DNA from: CAVRJC01 sp963721435
GTDB lineage: Bacteria > Actinomycetota > Acidimicrobiia > IMCC26256 > DASPTH01
Assembly: GCA_963721435.1 (NCBI GenBank)
Contig: CAVRJC010000010.1
Coordinates: 1 to 64,000, forward strand
DNA length: 64,000 nt
Direction of reading: 5' to 3'
Under the pieces are notes generated by a model that saw nothing but the letters and a program-made list of their open reading frames with translations, was not told the origin of the DNA and did no database searches. The position numbers were made by a program, and so were the translations under genes. Positions 1-8,471 of this stretch are shown here, in pieces (position 1 is the first letter of the stretch; each line of letters starts with the position of its first letter).

Positions 1-50
1 GGGGGTGCGGGGATCGAGGGCCACGGCCGGTCAGAGTAGGGTGCGCGTTC

Positions 51-1025
51 GTGAAGGCGTGGCAGGTCCAGGGACACGGCGAACCGACCGCGGCGTTGCA
101 GGTCGTCGACACCGACCTGCCCGAGCCCGGGCCCGGTCAGGTCCGGCTGCAGGTGCGCGCCGCGGCACTCGGCTTCCCCGACGTCCTCATGTGCCGCGGG
201 ATCTACCCCCTCACCCCTGCGCTGCCGTTCACGCCCGGCCAGGAGGTGGCCGGGGTGGTCACCGCGGTCGGCGAGGGTGTCGACCACGCGGTGGGCGACC
301 GGATCATGGCCGTCACCGCGTTCGACACCGGCCGCGGTGGGTTCGCGGAGGAAGCGCTGGCACGCGCGGGTCATCCCATCCCCGACTCGATGAGCGACGC
401 CGACGCCGCGGGCTTCTACATCGCGTACATCACGGGGTGGATCGGGCTCGTGACCCGAGGGCAGATCCAGCCCGGCGAGACGCTCGCAGTGCTCGGCGCC
501 GCGGGTGGGTGCGGCTCGGCCGCGGTGCAGCTGGCGAAGGTGCTCGGCGCGCGCGTGATCGCGGTCGTGGGCGGCGACGAGAAGGCCGAGTACTGCCGGT
601 CGATCGGCGCCGACGAGATCGTCGACCACACGCGTGAGAACGTCCCCGAGATGCTGCGCGCGCTCACCGACGGCAGAGGCGCCGACCTGATCTACGACCC
701 CGTGGGTGGCTCGGCCGCGACCGACGCGATGCGCGGCATCGCGAGCGAAGGTCGCATGCTCGGCGTCGGCTTCGCGAGCGGCGAATGGCCCGAGCTCAAC
801 ATGGCCCGCATCGTGATCGGCAACTACACCGTGATGGGCGTCTACGTCGGCGCGTACAGCGGCGGCACCGCGACGCGTGATGCCGTCGAACGCCTGAACG
901 AGCTCTTCGCGAGCGGCGCGATCAACAGCGGCCTCACCAACGCGGTCTCGTTCGACGACCTCCCGGCTGCGCTCGAGCGCCTGGCCGACCGCACCGCGAT
1001 GGGCAAGACCGTCGTCGTGATGTAG
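51..1025 (+). CDS. NADPH:quinone oxidoreductase family protein (zinc-free MDR)
   Basis: 324 aa cytosolic medium-chain reductase. A GroES-like N-terminal half is followed by a Rossmann half with the dinucleotide motif GAAGGCGSAAVQ near residue 150 and the GADEIVDH stretch typical of quinone oxidoreductase. The zinc-ligand cysteines of alcohol dehydrogenases are absent. Such enzymes use NADPH to reduce quinones or activated enones; the substrate cannot be read from sequence. The GTG start gives a family-typical N-terminus (VKAWQVQGHGEP). It is convergent with the thiolase-like gene, and a strong hairpin lies between the two. Confidence 0.9.
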   Translation: MKAWQVQGHGEPTAALQVVDTDLPEPGPGQVRLQVRAAALGFPDVLMCRGIYPLTPALPFTPGQEVAGVVTAVGEGVDHAVGDRIMAVTAFDTGRGGFAEEALARAGHPIPDSMSDADAAGFYIAYITGWIGLVTRGQIQPGETLAVLGAAGGCGSAAVQLAKVLGARVIAVVGGDEKAEYCRSIGADEIVDHTRENVPEMLRALTDGRGADLIYDPVGGSAATDAMRGIASEGRMLGVGFASGEWPELNMARIVIGNYTVMGVYVGAYSGGTATRDAVERLNELFASGAINSGLTNAVSFDDLPAALERLADRTAMGKTVVVM

Positions 1026-1036
1026 CCCCCTCCCGG

Positions 1037-1086
1037 GTTTCGGCGTCGCTGCGGACCGCCAGAGGTGGGCTTACCGACGCCGAAAC
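1037..1086. terminator. Bidirectional hairpin between convergent genes
   Basis: Perfect 12-bp inverted repeat, GTTTCGGCGTCG at 1037-1048 and its reverse complement at 1075-1086, separated by 26 nt. It fills the gap between two convergent stop codons (1025 and 1088). There is no clear U-tract, as is common for high-GC actinobacterial terminators. Terminator function is inferred from position and symmetry. Confidence 0.65.
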
Positions 1087-1087
1087 A

Positions 1088-2245
1088 TCACGCGGCGCTG
1101 AGGATCAGGGCGCTGCGGGCGGTGGTGACCATGGAGTGGGTCACGTCGGGTACCTGGTTGACGGAGGTGCCGCGCACCTGGCGCACCGCTTCGGTGATCA
1201 GGTTGTAGCCGTGGATGTAGGCCTCGCCCATGAGGCCGCCGGCGGTGTTGGTGGGCAGTGAGCCGTCGAGCTCGAGCTCGCCGGCGGCGACGAAGTCCTT
1301 CGCCTCCCCGGCGCCGCAGAAGCCGAACGACTCGAGCATCTGGAAGCCGTTGGGCGTGAACGCCTCGTAGATCTGCGCGACGTCGATGTCCTCCGGCGTG
1401 AGCCCGCTCGCGTCCCACAGCCTGCGCGCCAGCGCGGCGGTCTCCGGCAGGTCGGCGAGGTCGGGGTGCAGGAACGAGTACATCACGCTGCCGTTGCGCA
1501 CGTGGGCCTGCTTCGCCGCGGTGATCTGCGCGACCGGGTGCGCGAGATCCCGCGCCCGCACCGCGCTGGTGACGACGAACGCGACGCCACCGTCACTCTC
1601 CTGGCAGCAGTCGAGCAGCCGCAGGATGGGCTCGACGATCCACCGCGAATTCTGGTGGTCCTCCAACGTGATGGGCCGCTGGTAGAACCACGCGTCGGGG
1701 TTGTTGGCGGCATGCTTGCGGTTCACGACCGACCAGCGGCCGAAGTCTTCGTTGGTCACGCCGTACTTGCTCATGTAGCGCTGCCACCCGAGACTGAACA
1801 CCTGCGCCGGCGTCATGAGCCCGTACGGCAGGTACCAGTTCAACGCGGGCGGTCGCGCGCCGGACTGCGCGGCATTGGGCTGCCCGAACCGTCGCCCGGA
1901 ACGCTCGTTGAACGCGCGGTAGACGAGCACCGCGTTCGCCTCGCCGGTGGCGACGGCCGCGGCCGCGTGCTGCACGACCGCGCACGCGGCATCACCGCCG
2001 TTCGGTGTGCGCGACATCCACTTCAGCTCGGGCACGCCGAGGTTCCGGATGAGCGCGAGCTCGTCGTTCTGATCCGCCACGAACGTGACCATGCCGTCGA
2101 TGTCGGACGGCGTGAGCCCCGCGTCGGTGATCGCGGCCAGCGACGCCTCCGCCGCGAGCTGCAGCTCGGCTCGTCCCGACTCTTTCGAGAACTCGGTCTG
2201 CCCGATACCCACGATCGCGGTTGCACCGGTGAGGGTTGGCGTCAT
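1088..2245 (-). CDS. Thiolase-like lipid-transfer protein (acetyl-CoA acetyltransferase family)
   Basis: 385 aa, the usual length of SCP2-thiolase/Ltp-type proteins, beginning with the characteristic TAIVGIGQTEFSK. The usual nucleophile-Cys region reads NGGDAACAVVQHAAA, so a canonical thiolase cysteine context is not evident. The C-terminal region keeps a glycine-rich GGLMGEAYIHGYNLI segment. Ltp proteins of this class act in sterol side-chain and aldol CoA chemistry, usually with a DUF35 partner. No DUF35 gene is adjacent here, so the substrate is open. It is divergent from the SDR at 2287. Confidence 0.85.
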   Translation of the reverse strand: MTPTLTGATAIVGIGQTEFSKESGRAELQLAAEASLAAITDAGLTPSDIDGMVTFVADQNDELALIRNLGVPELKWMSRTPNGGDAACAVVQHAAAAVATGEANAVLVYRAFNERSGRRFGQPNAAQSGARPPALNWYLPYGLMTPAQVFSLGWQRYMSKYGVTNEDFGRWSVVNRKHAANNPDAWFYQRPITLEDHQNSRWIVEPILRLLDCCQESDGGVAFVVTSAVRARDLAHPVAQITAAKQAHVRNGSVMYSFLHPDLADLPETAALARRLWDASGLTPEDIDVAQIYEAFTPNGFQMLESFGFCGAGEAKDFVAAGELELDGSLPTNTAGGLMGEAYIHGYNLITEAVRQVRGTSVNQVPDVTHSMVTTARSALILSAA

Positions 2246-2286
2246 CGCATCTCCTTGTCGATGCGACAGTGTGCCAGGATCACGCC

Positions 2287-3123
2287 ATGGACCAATTCGA
2301 AGGAACGGTCGCGGTCGTCACCGGCGCGGCGAGCGGGATCGGGCTTGCACTGACCGAAGCGTGGCTGCGCGAAGGCTGCCGCGTCGTGATGGCCGACATC
2401 GAGGCGCCGGCGCTCGAGGCCGCCCACGCGCGACTCGACCCGGCGGCGCGCGACCGTGCGATCACCGTGCGCACCGACGTGTCCGACGCCGCATCGGTCG
2501 ACGACCTCGCCGCGGCAACGATCGCGGCGTTCGGCCAGGTCGACATCGTGTGCAACAACGCCGGCGTCTCGACGTTCAACACGTTCGAGCACCAGACCCT
2601 CGCCGACTGGCAGTGGGTGCTCGGCGTGAACCTCTGGGGCGTGATCCACGGCGTGCACACCTTCGTGCCGATCATGCGCCGCCAGGGCACACCGGGGCAC
2701 ATCGTCAACACCGCGTCGATCGCGGGCTTGCTGAGCGGCATCGCCTACATCGGGCCGTACGCGGCGAGCAAGGTTGCCGCGGTGTCGATCTCGGAGACCT
2801 TGCGCCAGGAGCTCGCGATCGAAGGCGCGCCGATCGGCGTGAGCGTGCTCTGCCCCAGCGCCACCAACACCGCGTGCATGGAGGGCGAGCGCAACCGCCC
2901 TCCGGAGACCGGTCAGGAGGACCGCACGCCCGACGCCGAGCAGTGGCGCGTCGCGATCAAGGACAGCATGACCGGGCCGACGGGCAAGGAGCCCGCCGAG
3001 GTCGCCGACATGGTCGTGACGGCGGTGCGGGCCAACCAGTTCTGGATCGTCTCCCACGGCGACCTGCGCGTCGGCATCGAGCACCGGTTCGCCGACATCC
3101 TGGAGCACGTACCCACTGCGTGA
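2287..3123 (+). CDS. SDR family oxidoreductase
   Basis: 278 aa classical short-chain dehydrogenase. It has the cofactor motif TGAASGIG near residues 13-20, NNAG near 92, catalytic Ser near 143 (NTASIAG) and YAASK at about 158-162. A longer reading from 2236 is possible, but the ATG at 2287 starts exactly at the conserved SDR N-terminus (MDQFEGTVAVVTG). It probably oxidises or reduces a hydroxyl/keto group using NAD(P); the substrate is unknown. It is divergent from the thiolase-like gene 41 nt away, so the two may share a control region. Confidence 0.9.
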   Translation: MDQFEGTVAVVTGAASGIGLALTEAWLREGCRVVMADIEAPALEAAHARLDPAARDRAITVRTDVSDAASVDDLAAATIAAFGQVDIVCNNAGVSTFNTFEHQTLADWQWVLGVNLWGVIHGVHTFVPIMRRQGTPGHIVNTASIAGLLSGIAYIGPYAASKVAAVSISETLRQELAIEGAPIGVSVLCPSATNTACMEGERNRPPETGQEDRTPDAEQWRVAIKDSMTGPTGKEPAEVADMVVTAVRANQFWIVSHGDLRVGIEHRFADILEHVPTA

Positions 3124-3134
3124 ACTGCGGCGAG

Positions 3135-3599
3135 CTACGGCGCCCAGAGCTTGGGGTGACCGTCGGAGGCCTGCAGCTCGCCGAACACCACCGGGCCGCG
3201 CCGGCGCTGCTTCATGTAGGGGATCCACGCGCTCAGCGACGTGCCGTCGCGATGCTCGAACTCCACGAGGATGGCGCGGATGCCCTCGGTCTGGAGATCG
3301 TGCACGAACCCGGCTGCACGCAGGTCGTCGGCCCTGGATCGGAGCTCGTTGACCAGCGTCTCACGGACGCGATCGGGGTCCGGACGCCGACGGCGACGGG
3401 CGACCTCGGCGCCGATCGTGTCGATGGCACCGTCGATCGTCACCGCGATGGCATACGGCATGACGTCGCCGATCGTCTCGAGCATGTCGCGCACGAAGGG
3501 CAGCACCTCCGCGAGCATGTCGTTGAAGTCGCGTTCCGCCACTTCACGCTCGTGCTCGCGTGCGGGCTCGTCGTGCTCGGGCGGCGGCTCGGGGATCAT
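3135..3599 (-). CDS. Hypothetical protein
   Basis: 154 aa, family not recognised. The N-terminus is acidic and proline-rich, then an amphipathic helical stretch (LPFVRDMLETIGDVMPYAIAV), an arginine cluster (ARRRRRPDPDRVRE), and a C-terminal part ending GHPKLWAP. The start is set by an ATGA overlap with the stop of the upstream DUF1353 gene, which implies translational coupling and probably joint function. A longer upstream extension in this frame would only read antisense-quality sequence through the DUF1353 gene. Confidence 0.6.
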   Translation of the reverse strand: MIPEPPPEHDEPAREHEREVAERDFNDMLAEVLPFVRDMLETIGDVMPYAIAVTIDGAIDTIGAEVARRRRRPDPDRVRETLVNELRSRADDLRAAGFVHDLQTEGIRAILVEFEHRDGTSLSAWIPYMKQRRRGPVVFGELQASDGHPKLWAP

Positions 3600-4042
3600 C
3601 GCGCCCGCGCGTCCTTGCGCCACGCCCAGAAGCCGAACACGCGCACCGCGGCATACCCGAGCACGCGGCGCCACGCGGCGACGTTCTCCGCCTTCATGAT
3701 GCGGCGGAACACCGCGTCGACCTCGGCGCGCGTGTAGACGTACGGCGGCTCGATCGATCCGGCGGGCGGCTTCCCGCCGTACCGGTAGAGGAAGTCGTGG
3801 ACGAGCGGTGCGACGACCGACAGGTCGAACGGCGCGATCAACCACCACAGCGCGCGCGGCACCGACGACAGGTCGAAGAGGAACCCCTTCGGCACCGTGA
3901 TGACGCGTCCCGCGTCGGGGAACCAGAAGTCGGCCTCCAGTCTCCACTGCCGACCACCGACGAAACTCAGGATCGGCGGATCGAGATGCGACGAACGCAC
4001 CTGCACCGGATCGTTGCTGAGCTGCTTCGCGGCGTCCTTCAT
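3596..4042 (-). CDS. DUF1353 domain-containing protein
   Basis: 148 aa. The segment VPKGFLFDLSSVPRALWWLI and the later VVAPLVHDFLYRYGG match DUF1353, a small family found in phages, prophages and scattered bacterial genomes. Its conserved His-Asp pair lies in the LVHDFLYR stretch. The biochemical role of the family is not established. It is coupled to the downstream hypothetical gene by a 4-nt overlap. Phage origin is possible, but no other phage gene is nearby. Confidence 0.75.
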   Translation of the reverse strand: MKDAAKQLSNDPVQVRSSHLDPPILSFVGGRQWRLEADFWFPDAGRVITVPKGFLFDLSSVPRALWWLIAPFDLSVVAPLVHDFLYRYGGKPPAGSIEPPYVYTRAEVDAVFRRIMKAENVAAWRRVLGYAAVRVFGFWAWRKDARAR

Positions 4043-4080
4043 GTGATCGCGGAGATCGTAAACGCGTTTAGCCTCTCCCG

Positions 4081-4508
4081 ATGGCCCGTGACGTCGTCGA
4101 CGATCGCCTCATCGGCGCGCTCCACGTCCGCACGCTGACCCGCTCCGGCTTCGACCACGACGCGTCGGCGACCCATCTCGTGATCCAGGCCGGGACCGTC
4201 GCCGCACTGATGGACGGCCACTACGACGGCGACCTCACGCTCGGCGAAGTGCTCGCACCGCGGACCACGGCATCGGCACGGTCCAAGGTCTCGACGGCGA
4301 GCTCGTGATCATCGACGGCGAAGCGTGGGTTGCGCACGGCGACCGCCGCCGTCACGTGCTCGACGCTCGACGCCGCGTCGACGGCACCGCGCGTGCGTCG
4401 ACGGCCGCACGAGCTGCACGTCGAAGTCCCCGCGGGTCTCACGCTCGGCGAGCCCGGCGCGCTCGCGGAGGAGATCCACGCAGTCGAAGGCGGCGCAGGG
4501 CCCTGACC
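4081..4508 (+). pseudogene. Acetolactate decarboxylase remnant (frameshifted)
   Basis: The first frame reads LVIQAGTVAALMDGHYDGDLTLGEVL, then after about position 4270 a second frame reads HGIGTVQGLDGELVIIDGEAW. Both match consecutive N-terminal blocks of acetolactate decarboxylase, which converts acetolactate to acetoin. A third frame, from roughly 4405, ends HAVEGGAGP at a stop at 4506. The total is about 140 residues against about 240 for the intact enzyme. The C-terminal half with the metal-binding histidines is missing, so it is not functional as read. Confidence 0.7.
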
Positions 4509-4535
4509 CGCGATCCGTATTCAGTCGGACGCCGG

Positions 4536-5462
4536 TCAGATCACCCCGAGGTCGCGCGCCCAGGTGAGGTTCTTGCGTGCGGAGCCGACGTGCGCGAGAT
4601 GCACTTCGTGCCCCTCACCCTGGCTCGCGTCGCCGTAGAGGATGGGCTCGGTGCTCACGCCTTCGGCCGCGCTCGCGAGCCGATCGAGGTCCTGCCAGTA
4701 GGCAATCTCCTCCGCGGTCGGCGAGAACACCTCGTGCACGAGCGAGATGTGCGACGGGTCACCGAGCATCATCCCGAAGTAGCCCAGGTTGCGTAGCTTC
4801 ACCGCCCACTCGCGCAGGCCGTCGAAGTCGTCGCGGCCACCGCCCCACATCCCGCTGACCGGGTACCGGATCCCGGCGGCGCGCGCGTCGACGAGCACCT
4901 TCGACCGCAGGAACAACGTCTCCTCACCGTCGGCCGTCCACCGGAACCCGAGTGCCTGATGGATGTCGCCGAAGCGTGACAGCGCGCCGCCCATGTACGC
5001 GACACGCGGCGACGCCATCGCGATCTCGTACGCCAGCCGCAACGCCTGTGCGGTCTCGAGCACGGGGTAGATCACGAGCGACTGGAACGGGAGGCCGTAC
5101 TCGACCTCCATGCAGCCGAGCAGCGCGTCGGCCGCGTGGATGTCGGCCGGGCCCTGGACCTTCGGGATCAGGATCCCCGCGAGCGACGGGCCCATGACCG
5201 CGTGGAGATCCTTGATCGTCTGACCGGTGAACGGGTTCTGCACGCGTGCGAACAACAACTGCCCGCCCTGATGCGCGTCGAAGAACGCGCGCGCGACCGC
5301 CCGCCCCTTGACCCGCTCGGACTCGGGGTACGGCGTTGCCGGCTCCTCGAGGTCGCAGACCACGGAGTCGGCGCCTGAGGCCGCAGCCTTGTCGAGGATG
5401 TCGCGGCTGTTGCCCGCGGCGAACAGCACCGACCGGAGCGGCCGGGCATCGGTCTTGTCCAT
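4536..5462 (-). CDS. HpcH/HpaI aldolase/citrate lyase (CitE-like) family protein
   Basis: 308 aa TIM-barrel enzyme of the CitE superfamily. It starts RSVLFAAGNSRDILDKAAASGADSVVCDLEE, the typical first strand and metal-site region, and continues with GILIPKVQGPADI and VIYPVLETAQALRLAYEIA, which carries the conserved Glu of the family. These enzymes cleave or form C-C bonds of acyl-CoA or free acids with a divalent metal. It is separated from the SRPBCC gene upstream by only 4 nt, so the two are likely co-transcribed. The substrate is not predictable. Confidence 0.85.
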   Translation of the reverse strand: MDKTDARPLRSVLFAAGNSRDILDKAAASGADSVVCDLEEPATPYPESERVKGRAVARAFFDAHQGGQLLFARVQNPFTGQTIKDLHAVMGPSLAGILIPKVQGPADIHAADALLGCMEVEYGLPFQSLVIYPVLETAQALRLAYEIAMASPRVAYMGGALSRFGDIHQALGFRWTADGEETLFLRSKVLVDARAAGIRYPVSGMWGGGRDDFDGLREWAVKLRNLGYFGMMLGDPSHISLVHEVFSPTAEEIAYWQDLDRLASAAEGVSTEPILYGDASQGEGHEVHLAHVGSARKNLTWARDLGVI

Positions 5463-5466
5463 GGTG

Positions 5467-5934
5467 TCAGCTTCCTTCCGCGGCGGCCTTGAGGTTGGCG
5501 AGCGTGGTCTCGATGCCGGCCTGGTTCCGACCGACGACCTCGAGCAGGCGCTCGTCGGGCATCTCCGCGAAGACGCCGGTCAGGCGCACGAGCGCCGACG
5601 ACTCCTCGACCTGCGTGCCCCCGTCAACTGGCGTGAACCGGTAGCGCCAGAGCGCGGGACCTTCGGTGACGCCGCCAACCATCCACGCGAATTCCTTGCC
5701 CCGATCCGCGGCGACCACCTCGCAGCGCGTCTCGTACTTGAAGTCGCCGAGCTGGTTCTGGCCGGTGAACCACGAGCCGGGCTCGATCGTCGCGCCGTCG
5801 TCCCACTCGCACGACGTGCACGCGGGACTCCACTCACCCATGCGCGTGACGTCGGAGACCATGTCGTAGATCGCCTCCGCGTCGGCGGCGATGATCACCG
5901 ATGACGACGCCTGCAGTTCCGACAACTCGGCCAT
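5467..5934 (-). CDS. SRPBCC family protein
   Basis: 155 aa START/Bet v1-like lipid- or ligand-binding fold. It shows the N-terminal pattern ASSSVIIAADAEAIYDMVSDVTRMGEWSP, the central GSWFTGQN, and the RYRFTPVDGGTQVEESSAL strand. The ATG at 5934 is chosen because a strong AGGAGGAAG ribosome site lies just upstream; a longer reading would run antisense into the neighbouring gene. It probably binds a hydrophobic ligand or acts as a polyketide cyclase-like protein. It lies in a likely operon with the CitE-like gene and is divergent from the F420 oxidoreductase. Confidence 0.85.
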   Translation of the reverse strand: MAELSELQASSSVIIAADAEAIYDMVSDVTRMGEWSPACTSCEWDDGATIEPGSWFTGQNQLGDFKYETRCEVVAADRGKEFAWMVGGVTEGPALWRYRFTPVDGGTQVEESSALVRLTGVFAEMPDERLLEVVGRNQAGIETTLANLKAAAEGS

Positions 5935-5983
5935 GCGTGCTTCCTCCTGGGATTGAACGGCTCGCGCGCCGTACGGTAACAGC

Positions 5984-6855
5984 GTGCAACTGGGCGTGAC
6001 GTTCCCGCAGACCGAGATCGGGCCGGACCCCGACACGATCGTGCGGTTCGCACACGTCGCCGAAGAGAACGGCTACGACTTCATCGCCGCGTACGACCAC
6101 GTGCTCGGCGCCGACACCACCGACCGCCCCGACTGGCGCGGCCCGTACACGCTGCACAGCCAGTTCCACGAGATCTTCCTGTTGCTCGCCTATCTCGCGG
6201 CCCACACCACCATCGAGCTGTCGAGCAACGTGCTCGTGCTCCCGCAGCGCCAGACCGCGCTCGTCGCCAAGCAGGCCGCCGAGATCGACGTCCTCACGCG
6301 CGGGCAATTCCGTCTGGGCGTCGGGATCGGCTGGAACGACGTCGAGTACCAGGCCCTCGGCGAGAGCTTCCACGACCGCGGCGCCCGCTACGAGGAGCAG
6401 ATCGAGGTGCTGCGGCTGCTCTGGACCCAGGAGGCGGTCACCTTCCACGGGCGGTTCCACACGATCGAGGCCGCGGGCATCCTTCCTCGCCCGGTGCAGC
6501 AACCGATCCCAGTGTGGCTCGGCGGGGGTGCGTCACCCCGCGTCCTCGATCGGGTCGGACGCGTGGCCGACGGCTGGCTCCCGGCCCTCGGGCCCGGCCC
6601 CGAGCTCGTCGACGCGCTCGCCACCGTGCGGGGCGCGGCGGAACGCGCCGGGCGCGACCCGCGCGGATCGGCTGGCAGGGAGGGTTGGCGATCCCCGCCG
6701 ACCGCGACTTCGACGCGGTACGGCGCCGGCTCGACGCCTACCGCGCGCTCGGCGCGTCGCACGTCTCGGTGATCACCATGAACGTCGGCCGCTCCCCGAA
6801 GGAGCACCTCGACGTGATCGCGGAAGCAGGCGCCGCTCTCCGCGCGGAGCTCTGA
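5984..6855 (+). CDS. LLM class F420-dependent oxidoreductase (frameshifted)
   Basis: Luciferase-like TIM-barrel oxidoreductase of the TIGR03619 type, starting MQLGVTFPQTEIGPDPDTIV with GTG at 5984. Core segments include DFIAAYDHVLG, FRLGVGIGWNDVEYQALG and IPVWLGGGASPRVLDRVGR. Around 6660 the frame breaks: the first frame drifts into low-quality sequence while another frame continues ARIGWQGGLAIPAD and ends VITMNVGRSP...ALRAEL at 6855. One missing base would restore a normal protein of about 290 aa. It presumably uses F420H2 on an unknown substrate. Confidence 0.8.
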
Positions 6856-6996
6856 GCACTCGTCGCGCTCGTCGTCGACGCGCTCGAGTCGGAATCGGGC
6901 GGATCGCTCATCACCGCCCATGTTGCTGTCGCGCGGCACCGCGAGTTGAAGCCTCGTTGATCGCAATGCTCGAGCGAACGTGCTTCACTCGCAGCA

Positions 6997-7063
6997 TGGT
7001 GGCGGGAGCCGATCTCCCTGCGTCCTTGCCCGGCGCGCCCCGCCGAGTCGGCTCCCGCCACCA
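6997..7063. repeat. Perfect 16-bp inverted repeat
   Basis: TGGTGGCGGGAGCCGA at 6997-7012 pairs perfectly with its reverse complement at 7048-7063 across a 35-nt GC-rich loop. Such a long exact stem in non-coding DNA is unlikely to be chance. It could be a transcript hairpin, a terminator for the oxidoreductase 140 nt upstream, or a small mobile palindrome. Confidence 0.65.
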
Positions 7064-7080
7064 CCATCTCCACGCATCCG

Positions 7081-7099
7081 ACCTCGAGAGTCTCGAGGT
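7081..7099. promoter_or_regulatory. Compact palindrome, operator-like
   Basis: ACCTCGAGA-G-TCTCGAGGT: two 9-bp arms around a single central base. The near-perfect symmetry with almost no spacer resembles a homodimer binding site more than an RNA hairpin. No regulator gene is adjacent, so the assignment rests on symmetry alone. Confidence 0.4.
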
Positions 7100-7220
7100 G
7101 TGGAGTACGCCGCTTCACTCGCCTGGGGTGTGCTGTTCTCCTCTGTCACCTGCTCTCACCACGTAGTCAGGACACGCCCCACTTCATTCGCCCACTTCCG
7201 AGTCGGTGCGGGTTCATCGC

Positions 7221-7255
7221 GTGCGAAATGGAACGTGTGGCGTTCCATTTCGCAC
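7221..7255. terminator. Terminator-like hairpin after the P450 gene
   Basis: A 15-bp perfect stem (GTGCGAAATGGAACG and complement) closes a 5-nt loop TGTGG, beginning 5 nt downstream of the P450 stop codon on the minus strand. Position and stem suit a transcription terminator. The right half CGTTCCATTTC recurs in a second hairpin at 24160-24198, so it may also belong to a dispersed palindromic element. Confidence 0.65.
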
Positions 7256-7259
7256 ACGA

Positions 7260-8465
7260 TCAGAACGTGACGGGCAGCTCGGCGAGGCCCCAGACGCTGG
7301 AACCGACCTTCCACGGCACCTCGTCGTCGGGCACCGCGAGCCGCAGCTCGGGGAAGCGCGTGAACAACGTGCTGATGACGACCTGCATCTCCATGCGCGC
7401 GAGGTGCGCGCCGAGACAGAAGTGCGTGCCGTGGCCGAAGCCGAGGTGTGGGATCTGCTCCCGCGTGACGTCGAACCGATCGGGATCCGCGAACACGCTC
7501 GGGTCGCGACTGCCGGTCGCGGCGGACGCCATGACCGTCTCCCCCGCGCGCACGGTGACGCCCGCGAGCTCGACGTCGTCGATCGCGACCCACGCCATCG
7601 ACGTGCCCGACGACAGCGGGATGAACCGCACCAGCTCCTCGACCGCCGCGGGCACGAGCGCCGGGTCGTTCCGCACCTTCTGCAACTCGTCGGGGTGGGT
7701 GAGCAGGCAGTAGATCGACTTCCCGATCTGCGCGGCCGTGGTCTCGAAGCCGCCGACGAGGATCGCGATGCCGAGGTTCACGAGCTCGGGCTCGGTCAGC
7801 GCATCACCTTCGTCCCGCAGCACGACGAGCGCACCGAGCAGGTCGTCGGTGGGTACCTCGCGCCGCTGCGCGACGAGGTCGGCGAGGTACTGGTTGAGCG
7901 CGTCGTGCGCGCCGAGGATCTCTTCGATCGATCGCCCCGTCGACGTCATGAATGACGTCGCCCAACCGCGGAACATGTCGCGGTCTTCGTACTCGACACC
8001 CAGCAGCTCGCAGATCATGAGGATCGGGAGCGGCTCCGCGAACTGGCTGATGAGCTCAGCCGGCGGGCCCGCGGCCTCGATGATGTCGAGCAGGTCGTCG
8101 ACGAATGCCTGCGCGCGCGGTCGCAGCAGCTCGACCCGACGCGCGGTGAACTCGCGACTCACCAGGCGCCGCACGCGCGTGTGGTCGGGCGGATCCATGC
8201 CGAGGATCGACTCGCCCTGTAACGGGTACGCGCTCGTGCGGGCGACGTCTTTGCCGATCATCGCGGCGCGACTGAACCGGTGGTCCGTCTGCACCGCGCG
8301 GACGTCGTCGTAGCGGGTGAAGATCCAGCACTCACCACCGTGCGGCGCGCGCATGCGGAAGGCGGGGTGCTCGCGCGCCAGCTTCAAGAGCAGCGGATCC
8401 GGCGCGAGGCTCTGGTGGTCGACCGACGGGATCTGCGGGATCGACGTCTCGGTTGAAGTCGTCAT
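7260..8465 (-). CDS. Cytochrome P450
   Basis: 401 aa soluble bacterial P450. The I-helix oxygen-binding motif reads GGFETTA, the K-helix ExxR is EELVR, and the heme loop FGHGTHFCLGAHLAR places the thiolate Cys near residue 350. Other family landmarks are GMDPPDHTRVRRLV and FADPDRFDVTR. The expected I-helix acidic residue pair is seen as E-T rather than the common D-T. It hydroxylates an unknown lipophilic substrate and needs ferredoxin and reductase partners not present here. The NTF2-like gene lies 6 nt upstream, suggesting co-transcription. Confidence 0.95.
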   Translation of the reverse strand: MTTSTETSIPQIPSVDHQSLAPDPLLLKLAREHPAFRMRAPHGGECWIFTRYDDVRAVQTDHRFSRAAMIGKDVARTSAYPLQGESILGMDPPDHTRVRRLVSREFTARRVELLRPRAQAFVDDLLDIIEAAGPPAELISQFAEPLPILMICELLGVEYEDRDMFRGWATSFMTSTGRSIEEILGAHDALNQYLADLVAQRREVPTDDLLGALVVLRDEGDALTEPELVNLGIAILVGGFETTAAQIGKSIYCLLTHPDELQKVRNDPALVPAAVEELVRFIPLSSGTSMAWVAIDDVELAGVTVRAGETVMASAATGSRDPSVFADPDRFDVTREQIPHLGFGHGTHFCLGAHLARMEMQVVISTLFTRFPELRLAVPDDEVPWKVGSSVWGLAELPVTF

Positions 8466-8471
8466 GTTCGA

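Larger units (their letters stand above)
6856..7259. other. 404-nt intergenic region with three dyads
   Basis: No convincing gene is seen between the F420 oxidoreductase and the P450. The readings on either strand are arginine/serine-rich and lack domain character. The stretch holds three separate inverted repeats (6997-7063, 7081-7099, 7221-7255), described individually. It may contain regulatory or structured RNA elements. Confidence 0.6.
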
